Assembly: GCF_028752835.1 (NCBI RefSeq)
Contig: NZ_CP087952.1
Coordinates: 1,159,041-1,223,040, forward strand
DNA length: 64,000 nt
Reading direction: 5' to 3'
From: Desulfosarcina sp. BuS5
GTDB taxonomy: Bacteria > Desulfobacterota > Desulfobacteria > Desulfobacterales > BuS5
The first letter of the stretch is position 1. Every line of letters starts with the position of its first letter. The notes under the pieces are model-generated. The model searched no databases. It was given only the letters and a program-made list of their open reading frames with translations, and was not told the DNA's origin. Position numbers and translations under genes: made by a program. Shown here one piece after another: positions 18,698 to 27,544 of this stretch.

Positions 18698-18866
18698 GGG
18701 CACAAGTCACCAGCGCCTCCCCATTACATCCAGGGCTTGAATAATTAATATTTAAGAAGTGACCCTGTTGTTTTCTTGTTTCCCCCATGTTAATGAGAAG
18801 CGAAGCGTATGTGACATATGTCAACAATTCTTAAAAGACTGTTCGATAAAAAATATAAAATTAATT

Positions 18867-19078
18867 GACATCCTTCATTAAGGGGCAAAAGTAATTTACA
18901 CTTTTCGAAAATGATATTTGATTTTATTAACTATTTACTGAATTATAATAAATTTGATGGAGTAAGCATTTTAGCCCTGAAAGGGCGTTACATACCAGCC
19001 CAGAGCGCTGCTCTGGGCTGGTATGTCTAACCCCTACAGGGTTTTTGACTAAAGTGTAAACTAAATTTGAAGGATGCC
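18867..19078. mobile_element. Non-autonomous element, GGCATCC family (212 bp)
   Basis: Ends GACATCCTTCATTAAGG ... TTTACACTTTT on the left and AAAGTGTAAACTAAATTTGA then AGGATGCC on the right. The centre carries a 37-nt hairpin (18990-19026) with arms ACATACCAGCCCAGAGC. No target duplication is visible here, unlike the 37178 copy. The right 90 bp recurs at about 21022-21113 in a left-truncated copy. Confidence 0.7.
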
Positions 19079-19395
19079 AAAATGTTGCTTATTTTTAAAT
19101 TGGAATTCTCCAATTCACGCTGAACCAAGACACAAATAAGTTAATAAGTATTTTGAGAGCCTGAAAGTCGGGGAGAAGGTTATGTTTAATTTATTTATAA
19201 CGTCCCCGCAATTTTTCAAATAATCTGTAAATTCACAGGGATGCTCATTAATGAACTTCAACGGGAGCAAATTAATTTAAAACCTTAAAAAATTATTGGG
19301 ATAAAAATAAGTAAGGTGTCCCCGGAATTCTCATTTCTTTCCAGATTTCAGTGTGATAAGGAAGGCAAAATTTTTAAAAAGAGGAGAAAAGTCTC

Positions 19396-19596
19396 ATGAA
19401 GTATAGAGTAAATCTCAAAAAGACAGAAGAAGGTTACTCTATCCGGGTTCCCGGACTACCTGGCTGCTGGTCTCAAGGAAAGTCAGAAGCTGAGGCGTTG
19501 GAAAATGTCAAAGACGCCATTAGAGCCTATTTGGAAACCGTTGATAAACTTACTGATGATAAGGAAACTCGGTACGTAGAAATCGCCTATGCCTAA
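19396..19596 (+). CDS. hicB: HicB-family antitoxin
   Basis: A 66-residue HicB: YRVNLKKTEEGYSIRVPGLP, then GCWSQGKSEAEALENVKDAI, the partial RNase-H-like fold of the family. AAAGAGGAGAAAAG lies just upstream of the ATG. It overlaps the toxin gene by 8 bp, in the antitoxin-first order. The short C-terminus (LTDDKETRYVEIAYA) lacks a DNA-binding domain. A P repeat lies about 70 bp upstream. Confidence 0.88.
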   Translation: MKYRVNLKKTEEGYSIRVPGLPGCWSQGKSEAEALENVKDAIRAYLETVDKLTDDKETRYVEIAYA

Positions 19597-19801
19597 GTTG
19601 TCAGGAATAAATCATCAGAGAGCGGTGAAGGCTTTTAAAAAGACAGGGTTTTGGATTGTCAGGCAGGGTAAGCACATTGCAATGACCAACGGCGATAGAA
19701 TTATCACCATTCCTAGAGCGAACCCAGTAGATGCCTACACTATGGCTGGTATTGTTAGGGATGCCGATCTGAGCATTGATAAATTCAAGAACCTGCTTTG
19801 A
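19589..19801 (+). CDS. hicA: HicA-family toxin
   Basis: A 70-residue mRNA interferase: LSGINHQRAVKAFKKTGFWI and QGKHIAMTNGDR, with the catalytic-type His in GKHIAM of the double-stranded-RNA-binding-like fold, then TIPRANPVDAYTMAGIVRDA. Intact and translationally coupled to hicB. One of three HicA/HicB pairs in the island, each from a different subfamily. Confidence 0.88.
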   Translation: MPKLSGINHQRAVKAFKKTGFWIVRQGKHIAMTNGDRIITIPRANPVDAYTMAGIVRDADLSIDKFKNLL

Positions 19802-20279
19802 AAGATGAATTCTTTCTTCGCGCCTTCGCCTGCCCTGTGGAATCCGAAGGCCATTCCTCCGAGGTAGGTTCGGGAAATCGTACTGGGGCGGTTCAAAAAA
19901 CAAAAATAAAAACGAAACGCGCAATTTCAACCTCGTCCCCCTTTTAGTCCCTGAAGTAGTTTCGGTTGAAGAAGCTAATAGAAAATTATGCAGAATGTTT
20001 ACTGTCATCTTGTTGTTATTGATAGTCACAAATTTCGTTTTCGACCCTTACTTTTTTTGCTATAACACTCGAAGCCAAAGGCTGATTGCTTTTTTTACAG
20101 TTTTATCAGGAAACTGAGAAAGCAAAAAAATCTTTACCCGGTTAAACTCATGTTAATGAGAAGCGAAGCGTATGTGACATGTGTCAATAATTCTTAAAAG
20201 ACTGTTCGATAAAAAATATAAAATTAATTCATGTTGTTGTTCGCAGGCAGGCTAAGGGTCAAGCGTAGACCTGACTCCA
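19802..20279 (+). other. Non-coding stretch with repeats
   Basis: Contains AATGAGAAGCGAAGCGTATG and following text to about 20230 that duplicates 18789-18866, and an R repeat at 20248-20278. Part of 19900-19940 (ACGAAACGCGCAATTTCAAC) recurs at 43441. No gene seen. Confidence 0.4.
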
Positions 20280-20761
20280 TTTTTATCAGAGCAATAAAAT
20301 GTTTCGCCGTGCGGTTGAAAGAGAGTTCGAAATCATAGGAGAAGCAATGAACAGGATTGCCTAAATTGATGATGAAATAAATATTTCGACTAAAAAGCAA
20401 ATTATCAGTATGCGGAATCGAGTAATTCATGGTTATGATAAAATTGACGATGCAATAGTTTGGGGAACAATTATAAGGCATTTGCCAATCCTTAAAAAAG
20501 AGGTAACCGTTCACGGTTATAGGTTCACAGTCAACGGTTGAAAAATACAGCAGGTTTCGGTGGATTCGCTTCGCTTAATCCACCCTACAAACTTACGTTG
20601 CTCTTGAACCGTAGGGTGGATTAAGGAGCGTAAGCGACGAATCCACCAAAGTAGCTGTCCCGCCTTACGTTGATGGCCTGAGATTCAATTTATAAACAGG
20701 AAATTATGCCGCTTGTAACCGTGAACGGTTACAAAAAGAGATTCAAAGTTTAATCGATTAA
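20280..20761 (+). pseudogene. hepT: HepT-like (DUF86) toxin remnant, interrupted
   Basis: Homologous to the better-preserved copy ending at 37601. It starts inside the gene (FRRAVEREFEIIGEAMNRI) directly after an R repeat, has TAA (20362-20364) where the other copy has CAA, loses a T in the TTTTGGG run, and is cut by the 230-bp element B at 20503. The RNase motif RNRVIHGY is still readable. The following ~150 bp (to the R repeat at 20952) is also shared with 37602-37791. Clearly non-functional. Confidence 0.85.
20503..20732. mobile_element. 230-bp MITE-like element B (GTAACCGTTCACGGTT ends)
   Basis: The same terminal inverted repeats as element A, with GTAACCGTTCACGGTT at the left and its complement at the right. 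An 8-bp target duplication AAAAAGAG lies at 20495-20502 and 20733-20740. The copy of the target at about 37570-37590 is uninterrupted. The interior differs from A: arms GGTGGATTCGCTTCGCTTAA (from 20559) and a longer imperfect complement (20611-20647) make a large hairpin, a type of GTAGGGTGGATT repeat common in many genomes. Confidence 0.9.
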
Positions 20762-21021
20762 TCAATGTCATTAACCTTCAAAGGGCAGGATTCCCAAGGC
20801 AGAAATCAAGCGGGTGGTGTTGAATTTAGCGGAATAAATATTTGCGTGGTTCTGCGGTCAATTCTATTTTTGGGAATGAAATATTTTTAATTTCAAATTG
20901 TTATCATGACCTGATCCCTAAACATTCTGAAAAAAGTTGCTTGTTTCAGGGCAGACTAAGGGTCAAACGTAGACCTGACCCCATTTTAACATATGTCACG
21001 CCCTTTCAGGGCTAATATTCA

Positions 21022-21113
21022 TTATCTATAACACCCAGAGCGCTGCTCTGGGCTGGTATGTCTAACCCCTACAGGGTTTTTGACTAAAGTGTAAACTAAA
21101 TTTGAAGGATGCC
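21022..21113. repeat. Truncated GGCATCC-family element
   Basis: Matches the right part of 18867-19078, from within the central hairpin (AGAGCGCTGCTCTGGGCTGG) to AGGATGCC. The left end is missing; an R repeat (20952-20982) lies just upstream. It sits about 60 bp before the HicB start. Confidence 0.6.
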
Positions 21114-21175
21114 AAATAATTAACAAGTAACCAGCGTCCTCTGAGATGAGAAGCATAGGAAGGACAAAGCACCTT

Positions 21176-21430
21176 ATGAAAACAATGATGAAAATTCCCT
21201 TAGTTCTTGAACCACAAAAGGAAGGCGGTTGGACAATAACCAGTCCTTTGGTTCCTGAATTGGTGACAGAAATCGATGACATCGATGATCTGAATTCATG
21301 TGTTCACGATGCACTTGCCGCTGTCATCGAACTATACCAGGATATGGGAAAACAATTTCCTGCGAATTTACGAGCAAATAACGCTGAGGCTCCTGTATGG
21401 TTTGAGTCTTTGATTATGGCTGAAGGATGA
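21176..21430 (+). CDS. hicB: HicB-like antitoxin (second HicBA pair)
   Basis: An 84-residue protein starting at ATG 21176, with AGGAAGG upstream. IPLVLEPQKEGGWTITSPLV and PELVTEIDDIDDLNSCVHDA are typical of the short HicB-like antitoxins. The stop overlaps the next start (ATGA), so both are translated together. An ATG at 21146 would add ten residues without similarity. Confidence 0.82.
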   Translation: MKTMMKIPLVLEPQKEGGWTITSPLVPELVTEIDDIDDLNSCVHDALAAVIELYQDMGKQFPANLRANNAEAPVWFESLIMAEG

Positions 21431-21630
21431 ATTACAGAGAGTTCACAAAAAAGCTGCTGGCAATTGGATGTCGTGAAATAAAGCGTCGTGGCGGCGGATC
21501 GCATCGGAAATGGTTTAACCCAGCTACAGAAAGAGGAACAACCATTCCGGATTGGGGCCGAAAGGATTTGAAAGCAGGCACAATCTCAGCAGTTTGCAGA
21601 CAGCTTGGGATTGATAAAAACTCCTTGTGA
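21427..21630 (+). CDS. hicA: HicA toxin (second pair)
   Basis: A 67-residue YcfA/HicA mRNA interferase: REFTKKLLAIGCREIKRRGG and GSHRKWFNP carry the catalytic histidine, and TTIPDWGRKDLKAGTISAVC the second half of the fold. Intact. Downstream (21685-21720) are the last codons of a RelB-like antitoxin (DEFISRMRDID) joined to the next gene. Confidence 0.87.
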   Translation: MNYREFTKKLLAIGCREIKRRGGGSHRKWFNPATERGTTIPDWGRKDLKAGTISAVCRQLGIDKNSL

Positions 21631-21720
21631 TAAATGATACGTGGGCAGAAGCAACAAAAGCACAAACGTCCCTATGTTTTCCCACGATGAATTTATCTCG
21701 CGAATGAGAGATATTGACCT

Positions 21721-22641
21721 ATGACAAAACAATCACATGATCACAATTTCAAAAACCTGTTTTTAGATTTTCCAAAGGAAACCTTAGAGTGGCTTTTCCC
21801 CCAGGCACAGCAAAATTGGGGTCAGGTGCGTAAAGTTGAGTTTGCTCGTCAGGAACCTAAAAAGCATAAACTCCCTGATCCGGGCTTATCATTAGACATG
21901 CCTATTTTGTTTTCTTTTGAAAATCAGCAACTGCTTTTGTGGTTGGTTGAGTTTCAGGAAGACAAGGCAAAATTTTCAATCTATAAGTTGCTGCGTTATA
22001 CGACAGACCTGATGGAGGCTCACCCACAGGCATTGGTAATACCAACGGTTTTATTTACTGATCGTACAAACTGGCGTAAAGATGTTGCCCGCAAACTGCA
22101 AACAAAATTAAACGACCGGTTGTTCCTTCATTTCGAATATATGTTTTTCAAACTATTTGACTTCAATGCGCGAGATTATTACAATATAAACAATCCTGTG
22201 GTTAAAATATTACTGCCGAAAATGAATTATAAAAAGGATGAAAGAATAGAGGTGATAAGGCAGGCATACTCAGGATTATTTCAACTTGCTTCCCGCGTGC
22301 TTTTTGATAAGTATGTTGATTTTATTGATGTGTATGCGGAAGTAAGCAAAAAAGAACAGGAAAACCTGTATCGTGAAATAATTCAGCATGAGGAGACAGC
22401 CATGTTAGCACAATATATTAGAGAAAAAGGAATGCAGCAGGGAATGCAGCAGGGAATGCAGCAGGGAATAATTCAAAAAGCAAAAGAAGACATTATTGAT
22501 GCTCTTGAATTACGTTTCGGGGAAATTTCACCTGAAATTATTGATAAAATAAATCAGACAAATGACCCCGCAAAATTAAAAGAGCTTCATAGGAAGGCTA
22601 TACAGATAAAAGAAATTGATAGTTTTGGCTTTATCTGCTGA
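21721..22641 (+). CDS. Rpn-family PD-(D/E)XK nuclease/putative transposase, copy 1
   Basis: A 306-residue Rpn-family (recombination-promoting nuclease, formerly transposase_31/YhgA-like) protein. The core SLDMPILFSFENQQ and LLWLVEFQED supplies the D...ExQ nuclease motif near residues 59 and 77. GMQQGMQQGMQQG near residue 240 is the Q-G rich repeat common in this family. It differs from the 28020-28940 copy by one residue (Ser versus Asn near the C-terminus), so duplication was recent. Upstream, the final codons of a RelB-like antitoxin overlap the start. RpnA-type proteins cut DNA in E. coli and promote RecA-independent recombination. Confidence 0.85.
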   Translation: MTKQSHDHNFKNLFLDFPKETLEWLFPQAQQNWGQVRKVEFARQEPKKHKLPDPGLSLDMPILFSFENQQLLLWLVEFQEDKAKFSIYKLLRYTTDLMEAHPQALVIPTVLFTDRTNWRKDVARKLQTKLNDRLFLHFEYMFFKLFDFNARDYYNINNPVVKILLPKMNYKKDERIEVIRQAYSGLFQLASRVLFDKYVDFIDVYAEVSKKEQENLYREIIQHEETAMLAQYIREKGMQQGMQQGMQQGIIQKAKEDIIDALELRFGEISPEIIDKINQTNDPAKLKELHRKAIQIKEIDSFGFIC

Positions 22642-22762
22642 TTCAGTTTGCAGAATTAAAATCAGGGTAAATGCAGTTAAAAAAGCAGAAGCTTCTTGAT
22701 GAATAAGATCACAAGCCACCAGCGCCCCCCCATTACATCCAAGACTCGAATAATTAATATTT

Positions 22763-22997
22763 AGTGCCTGAAGGAAAACTATCTATCATGTTGATAAAAT
22801 AACTATTTCCAGCTTTTTTTCTAAACAAAGATTTAAAGCGATTAGCTTTTAGGCGTTAGGTATTAGCTCTAAACATGTTCTATTTTTTCTTTAACACCTA
22901 AAACCTAACATCTAACACCTAAAACTTCATTTAAATAAACAAACAATAACACCTTGTTTTGTTTTGTTTTGATTAATAGGGTTTTCGTTTAAGCACT
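22763..22997. mobile_element. 235-bp MITE with ATTT target duplication
   Basis: Starts AGTGCCTGAAGGAAAACT and ends GTTTTCGTTTAAGCACT, an imperfect 17-18-bp inverted repeat, flanked by ATTT (22759-22762 and 22998-23001). It interrupts the L repeat between TAATATTT and AAGATGTGACC, which is intact at 29047-29072. The interior includes inverted TTAGGTATTAG and TAACACCTAA runs. A partial copy lies at 5363-5464. No coding capacity. Confidence 0.85.
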
Positions 22998-23001
22998 ATT
23001 T

Positions 23002-24648
23002 AGTATCCGCTGAATTTCGATAATAACATAGTATATCAGCATTGTTCATATATTAATCATAGAGAATTTTAATCTAAAATTTTAAGCTCATTTGTGGTAT
23101 TTTAATTGAATTTTGGTAAAAAACGGCAAATTGTTAACACCTATAGACGCACCTCTCCTATCCGCATATTTTTTAAAATCAACTATTTTTGATAAAATCC
23201 TTGTTCGGCTTATGCCAGCCCGAGTTTCATCAGTTTTTTTTCTTCAATCTTTTCTCCCATTAGAAGCTGAATAAACTTTTTAAGATTATAAGCGGTTTGA
23301 CAAAGCAATGACCATATACGGTCTCCTTCAAATCCTCTATAAAGACTGCATCCAAAACCTCTAATATTTTTTGCAATAGCTATGAAACCTTCTGTTGCTG
23401 AACGGGCTTTACAGCAAAAACTCTGTTTTTCTTCGGATACATCTTTTTTACGCCCCAAAAAAACGTTACTGATATTGTCTGCAATTTTAAAATTACCATT
23501 GCTTCTGTAACCAAGGTCGGTAATAATATTTTCCGGTTCGCCTTTCATCCGTTTTTTGAACTGTTCGAGTGTTCCAGCAAAAAGCGTTTTATCATTTGGA
23601 TTACCGATAAAATTTTCAATGGTAATCATGAATCCTTCCCTATTGAAAGTCATTTCCATTGTTGTGCCGAATTCACACTTCGGATGCTCTTTTCCTTTTA
23701 CAATCGGGCGGGCATCCGGTTCATCAATGGATACAATCCGGTTTTTTATCTGTTTTTTACCTTCGAGTTTTTCTAAGGTTTGTGCTTCAAGAATAGTAAG
23801 AATAGCAAACATATTGTCAGCTTTTATTTGTTTTTTCTTTGTGGTCTTTAATGATTCAACTTTTTTATCAAATATTTTTAGAGCAGGAATAAATAATATA
23901 TTAAATTTGAGTAACCATTCCAAACGGTTTTGTTTTTTGTTCAAAAAAAATTCTCGCCATAATTTTTTTACTTCATTATTGTCCCACCACAAGGAGATTT
24001 GATGCAAAACGGCAAATTGTTTCATTTTGTCAAAAGCTTTAAAAATTAAATGTACATCATTTGGATAGATAACGTTATTTTTCAATACGCTTGAATCTAT
24101 CATAGCATTATCACCCTGTATTATCCCAGCTTTGCGTAGAACCTCAAAAACTTCTTTTTCTATAATTTCAACACCTTCTTCACCTATACGTTTTCGAAAT
24201 ACACATATAGAACTCGGATCCAGGCATGTTTGCAATTCCTCATTTGTGATGTTACAAAAATATTGAATATAGTGGTTTTCTTTTATATGCTTAACCATTT
24301 GCCTATCACTTAATTGATAGTATTTTATACAAATCAAAATCGCTGTCATCATCCTGAGAGATTTTCCAAAAGCACCCTGACTGGTGTTATAAAATTTACA
24401 CAACTTTGTAATCATTTTTTGCCATGGAATTATCCCACGGATAATAACCAATTCCTGAACTGGATTGGTTATATTTGCTTTCACCCATTCATCAGAAAGA
24501 ACTTCTTCAAAAGTATTTTTTATCATCAGAATACCTCCTATCCTTTTTAGAGTGCTTAAAATACCATTTAGCTGCAATTTAAAAAATGGCATATACTGCT
24601 ATGGATAGCAAAGCATTTCTTTCATAAAAAAGAAATTCAGCAGATACT
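23002..24648 (-). mobile_element. IS5-superfamily insertion sequence, copy 1 (1647 bp)
   Basis: Inverted ends AGTATCCGCTGAATTTC and, at the other side, AGTATCTGCTGAATTTC, with 4-bp target duplication ATTT (22998-23001, 24649-24652). Inserted at the ATTT next to the 235-bp MITE, in opposite orientation to the surrounding genes. Same length as the second copy at 43482-45128. Confidence 0.92.
23210..24526 (-). CDS. IS5-superfamily transposase, copy 1
   Basis: A 438-residue DDE transposase, protein identical to 43604-44920. It starts at the ATG preceded by ATAGGAGGTATTCTG. The N-terminal part (YQLSDRQMVKHIKENHYIQY, SSICVFRKRI) is the DUF772-type domain. Catalytic segments include AMIDSSVLKNN, HPKCEFGTT, DLGYRSNGNF and KARSATEGFI, in the order of the IS5/IS1182 group. 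Complete and probably active. Confidence 0.88.
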   Translation of the reverse strand: MIKNTFEEVLSDEWVKANITNPVQELVIIRGIIPWQKMITKLCKFYNTSQGAFGKSLRMMTAILICIKYYQLSDRQMVKHIKENHYIQYFCNITNEELQTCLDPSSICVFRKRIGEEGVEIIEKEVFEVLRKAGIIQGDNAMIDSSVLKNNVIYPNDVHLIFKAFDKMKQFAVLHQISLWWDNNEVKKLWREFFLNKKQNRLEWLLKFNILFIPALKIFDKKVESLKTTKKKQIKADNMFAILTILEAQTLEKLEGKKQIKNRIVSIDEPDARPIVKGKEHPKCEFGTTMEMTFNREGFMITIENFIGNPNDKTLFAGTLEQFKKRMKGEPENIITDLGYRSNGNFKIADNISNVFLGRKKDVSEEKQSFCCKARSATEGFIAIAKNIRGFGCSLYRGFEGDRIWSLLCQTAYNLKKFIQLLMGEKIEEKKLMKLGLA

Positions 24649-24718
24649 ATTTAAGATGTGACCTTGTTTTGTTCCCCAAATTCGCATTATCTTTCCGTAG
24701 CAAGTTATTTACTTATTT

Positions 24719-24756
24719 AGTGTCCATCCATAAATGGCTATTTATGGATGGACACT
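24719..24756. mobile_element. 38-bp perfect hairpin with ATTT target duplication
   Basis: Two 17-bp arms (AGTGTCCATCCATAAAT and its complement) around GGCT, flanked by ATTT (24715-24718, 24757-24760). The duplicated region at 29120-29330 has a different, 199-bp element at exactly this site. Its AGTGTC end resembles the other elements that duplicate ATTT. It could be an extremely reduced transposon. Confidence 0.75.
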
Positions 24757-24860
24757 ATTTATGGAACCTCCCGCAGGCCTGGCATGCCCATGTTGGTTGT
24801 TTCAGAGCAGACTAAGGGTCAACATGACCCCATTTTCTCCGACGACCTGCCCCTGCCACC

Positions 24861-24908
24861 TTGACATTTTGAAGCCTGTGTATTACATAAATAAAGAAAA
24901 ACGTAATA
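24861..24908 (+). promoter_or_regulatory. Promoter and operator of AbrB/PIN module, copy 1
   Basis: TTGACA (24861-24866), a 17-bp spacer and TACATA (24884-24889). Inverted arms GTATTAC (24880-24886) and GTAATAC (24902-24908) overlap the -10 and start region, as expected for autorepression by an AbrB-type antitoxin. An identical arrangement precedes the copy at 29492. Confidence 0.6.
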
Positions 24909-24921
24909 CTGGAGAATTAAT

Positions 24922-25152
24922 ATGCCTATAGTAACGTCGACAATAAAGGGTCAAATTGTTATTCCCGCAGAGATTCGGGCGAGATTTAAGATCAAGAAGG
25001 GCACGCAAGTCAACGTCTATGACGATGGAGAAAGAATCATAGTGGAGCCTATTGCAGACGATCCAATCCAGGAAGGGCGGGGGATGTTGAAGACAAAAGG
25101 AATGATTTTGAGAAGCCTTGTAGCGGACAGGAAAAAAGAGGCGGAATTGTGA
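24922..25152 (+). CDS. AbrB/MazE-type antitoxin, copy 1
   Basis: A 76-residue swapped-hairpin AbrB protein: VTSTIKGQIVIPAEIRARFK then IKKGTQVNVYDDGERIIVEP is the complete DNA-binding fold, followed by a short tail likely to contact the toxin. TGGAG lies before the ATG. The start of the PIN gene overlaps its stop. Identical to 29492-29722. Confidence 0.88.
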   Translation: MPIVTSTIKGQIVIPAEIRARFKIKKGTQVNVYDDGERIIVEPIADDPIQEGRGMLKTKGMILRSLVADRKKEAEL

Positions 25153-25562
25153 AGAAATATGTAATGGACAGTTTTGCGATGATTGCCTTTTTCGAAGATG
25201 AACCCGGAGCTGAAAAAGTAGCGCTGATTTTGAAGTCAATAATGGATCGGAAAGCTAAGGCTTACATGTCGGTGATCAACTGGGGTGAGATCTATTATAA
25301 TACTCTGAGAGAGCAAGGAGTTGAAACTGCAGAGAAGGTTGTTGGACAACTCAAACAATATCCTATTGAAATAGTAGATGCTGATCAAAAGTTGATTTAC
25401 GAAGCAGCCAAATTAAAAGGCAGTTACAAGATAGCTTATGCCGATTGTTTTGCTGCGGCCCTTTCATATAGATTAAAAGGAGTAGTAGTTACCGGTGATC
25501 CTGAATTCAAGAAGCTCGGAGACAAATATTCGATTCAATGGCTTAAGACCAGGCATTCATAG
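25149..25562 (+). CDS. vapC: PIN-domain ribonuclease toxin (VapC-type), copy 1
   Basis: A 137-residue VapC-like toxin starting at GTG 25149. Acidic residues of the PIN active site lie in MDSFAMIAFFEDEPG, SVINWGEIYYN, IAYADCFAAAL and TGDPEFKKL. Protein-identical to 29719-30132. The duplication continues downstream through CCGTGCCCGTATTGTTGC to the R repeat (25688), where the two copies diverge. Confidence 0.88.
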   Translation: MKKYVMDSFAMIAFFEDEPGAEKVALILKSIMDRKAKAYMSVINWGEIYYNTLREQGVETAEKVVGQLKQYPIEIVDADQKLIYEAAKLKGSYKIAYADCFAAALSYRLKGVVVTGDPEFKKLGDKYSIQWLKTRHS

Positions 25563-25714
25563 CGGGTTAGCACAAGTCAACCCAATAAACCATGGCGCCA
25601 ACAAACCCTTGAACCTTACCCCATATTTTACCGATAACGGGAAAAATAAACTTATAAACCGTGCCCGTATTGTTGCTTGATTCAGGACAGGCTAAGGGTC
25701 AAACGTAGACTTGA

Positions 25715-26056
25715 TAATCATATAAAGGTCATAGCGAAATTCGATAGGTTTTTGTTTAACTCATGCTGTGGGGACTCTGTCCCCCAGACCCCCTGGGATT
25801 TTTCGCTTATGGTCTTCCGAATGGGGATAAAAAAAAGGAAGGACACGGCAATGCCCTCCACATTCGTATAGACGCCTTGCAGCGCTCGGGTTGCTTCCCA
25901 GCATTGCCCTATCCTCTGCAAAGTAAAAATATAATATCACAAGAGGTTGTAATTACAAATAAATAGTAAAAATCAGGAAAAAGATTGACACCTCCTTATC
26001 CATAGTAAAACCATGGAACCAGAATATTAATTCAAATAGGATTTCGGAGGTGTCGG
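25715..26056 (+). other. Non-coding stretch before IS110
   Basis: Contains a C-rich segment (CTGTCCCCCAGACCCCCTGG) and a block CAGCGCTCGGGTTGCTTCCC that resembles 55205-55225. The last ~80 bp, with CGGAGG before the ATG at 26057, is the 5' leader of the IS110 element. No other gene seen. Confidence 0.35.
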
Positions 26057-27085
26057 ATGAAAACATACGCTGGAATAGATTTACATTCAAGTAATAATTA
26101 TATTGTTGTTATCAATGAGAATGATAAACGGCTCTTTGAAAAACGATTACCAAACACTCTTGAAGCTATAGCGCCGGCATTGGAGCAGTTTAAAGAAACA
26201 CTAACCGGTGTAGTTGTTGAATCTACCTATAATTGGTACTGGCTGGTTGATGGTTTACAAGATATCGGATATAATATGCACTTGGCAAATTCCGGCAAAT
26301 TCCGCCGCTATTCAGCAATATAGTGGACTCAAACACGCAGGTGATAAGTGGGATTCTTTCTGGCTGGCACATATATTCCGTTTAGGCATACTTCCTGAAG
26401 GCTATATTTATCCTAAAGAATTTCGAGCTGTAAGGGATTTATTGAGACGAAGACTTTTATACGTCAAGCAAAGAACAACACATATTTTGAGCCTTCAAAG
26501 TATGATTACAAGAAATCTTGGATTAAGAATGTCAGGAAATGCGATCAAAAAACTAAAAACAGAAGATGCCGAAGAACTATTTACTGATTCGTATCTGGTG
26601 TTTACAGCTCAACAAAACATTAAAACAATAGAATTTCTCAAAAATATTATCAAAGATATTGAAAAAAAAGTTCTGAAAGTAGCTGAATTAGCACCTGAAT
26701 TCATAAAACTCAAGACATTTCCGGGTATAGGTAAAATCCTTGGACTTACAATTATGCTTGAAGTAGGTGATATTAAAAGATTCTCTAAAGTAGGAGCCTA
26801 TTCGTCTTATTGCCGATGTGTGAAGAGCGAAAGGATCTCCAACGGTAAAAAAAAGGCGAAAATAATAAAAAAAATGGGAATAAATACCTCTCCTGGGCTT
26901 ATGTTGGAGCTGCGAACTTTGCTATACGATTCAGTCCTGAGGCACAAAGATTTTATCAGCGAAAAAAAGCAAAGAGAAATGGAATAGTGGCAATCAAAGC
27001 ATTAAGCAATAAAATTGCAAGAGCTTCATATTATGTAATGCGAGATCAGGTGGATTATGACGTAGAGTATCTTTTTAGAAAATAA
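26057..27085 (+). pseudogene. IS110-family transposase with two frameshifts
   Basis: Starts KTYAGIDLHSSNNYIVVINE (RuvC-like DEDD domain) and continues VVVESTYNWYWLVDGL. A 10-bp tandem duplication GGCAAATTCC (about 26287-26306) then shifts the frame. The second frame covers LKHAGDKWDSFWLAHIFRLG through the transposase_20 region KLKTFPGIGKILGLTIMLEV and AYSSYCRCVKSERISNGKKK. A second shift at the A8 run near 26850 precedes KYLSWAYVEAANFAIRF and the true end at 27085. The catalytic Ser region (AYSSYCR) is preserved. Inactive as read. Confidence 0.82.
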
Positions 27086-27458
27086 GTTCGGGAACAGAAG
27101 TGAACCGGAATTGGGGTTGATTTTAATTCATAAGACTTGATTGGCAGCTTCTGTTTCCTTAAAAATATAACAGAATAAAATCTCAAAATATCTTTTAATT
27201 CGCCTGTGTCGTGAACCTATAATGGGGTTGGCTAATAACCATAAGATTTGAAAACAAACAATTGGACACGATACGGAACTGAAGATTTTCTGGGCTGCTG
27301 AAATGGCAGCGGGGGCAATGTTTCTTAAGCATTTGCTTGGAGCATAATAAGCCTGAATCCTGATGGGTGACTGGTGCGGATTAACATACCGTGAACCAAC
27401 AAAAAGAAGTAACAGATGTGAATATAAATTTTTTTGTGCTTTTATTCTACGTAGAAAA
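27086..27458 (+). other. 3' flank of IS110, no gene seen
   Basis: Non-coding. IS110-family elements encode a structured bridge RNA in a non-coding end; in IS1111-type members it lies 3' of the transposase. This flank contains GGGGTTGGCTAATAACC and is a candidate place for it, but I cannot define a structure. Confidence 0.3.
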
Positions 27459-27544
27459 TTACAAAAAAAAACAATATTTTTTTGACAGGAGAGGTGTTTT
27501 TTTTCTTGACTTAACCTTTAATGGGTGACCCCATTTTTCATTTT

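Noticed and set aside
25750-25960. A possible gene in 25763-25966
   Set aside because: Low-complexity C-rich sequence with no protein-like pattern in any frame.
26057-26987. Programmed frameshifting in the IS110 transposase
   Set aside because: The first shift is due to an exact 10-bp duplication, which is mutational. IS110 transposases are normally made from one frame.
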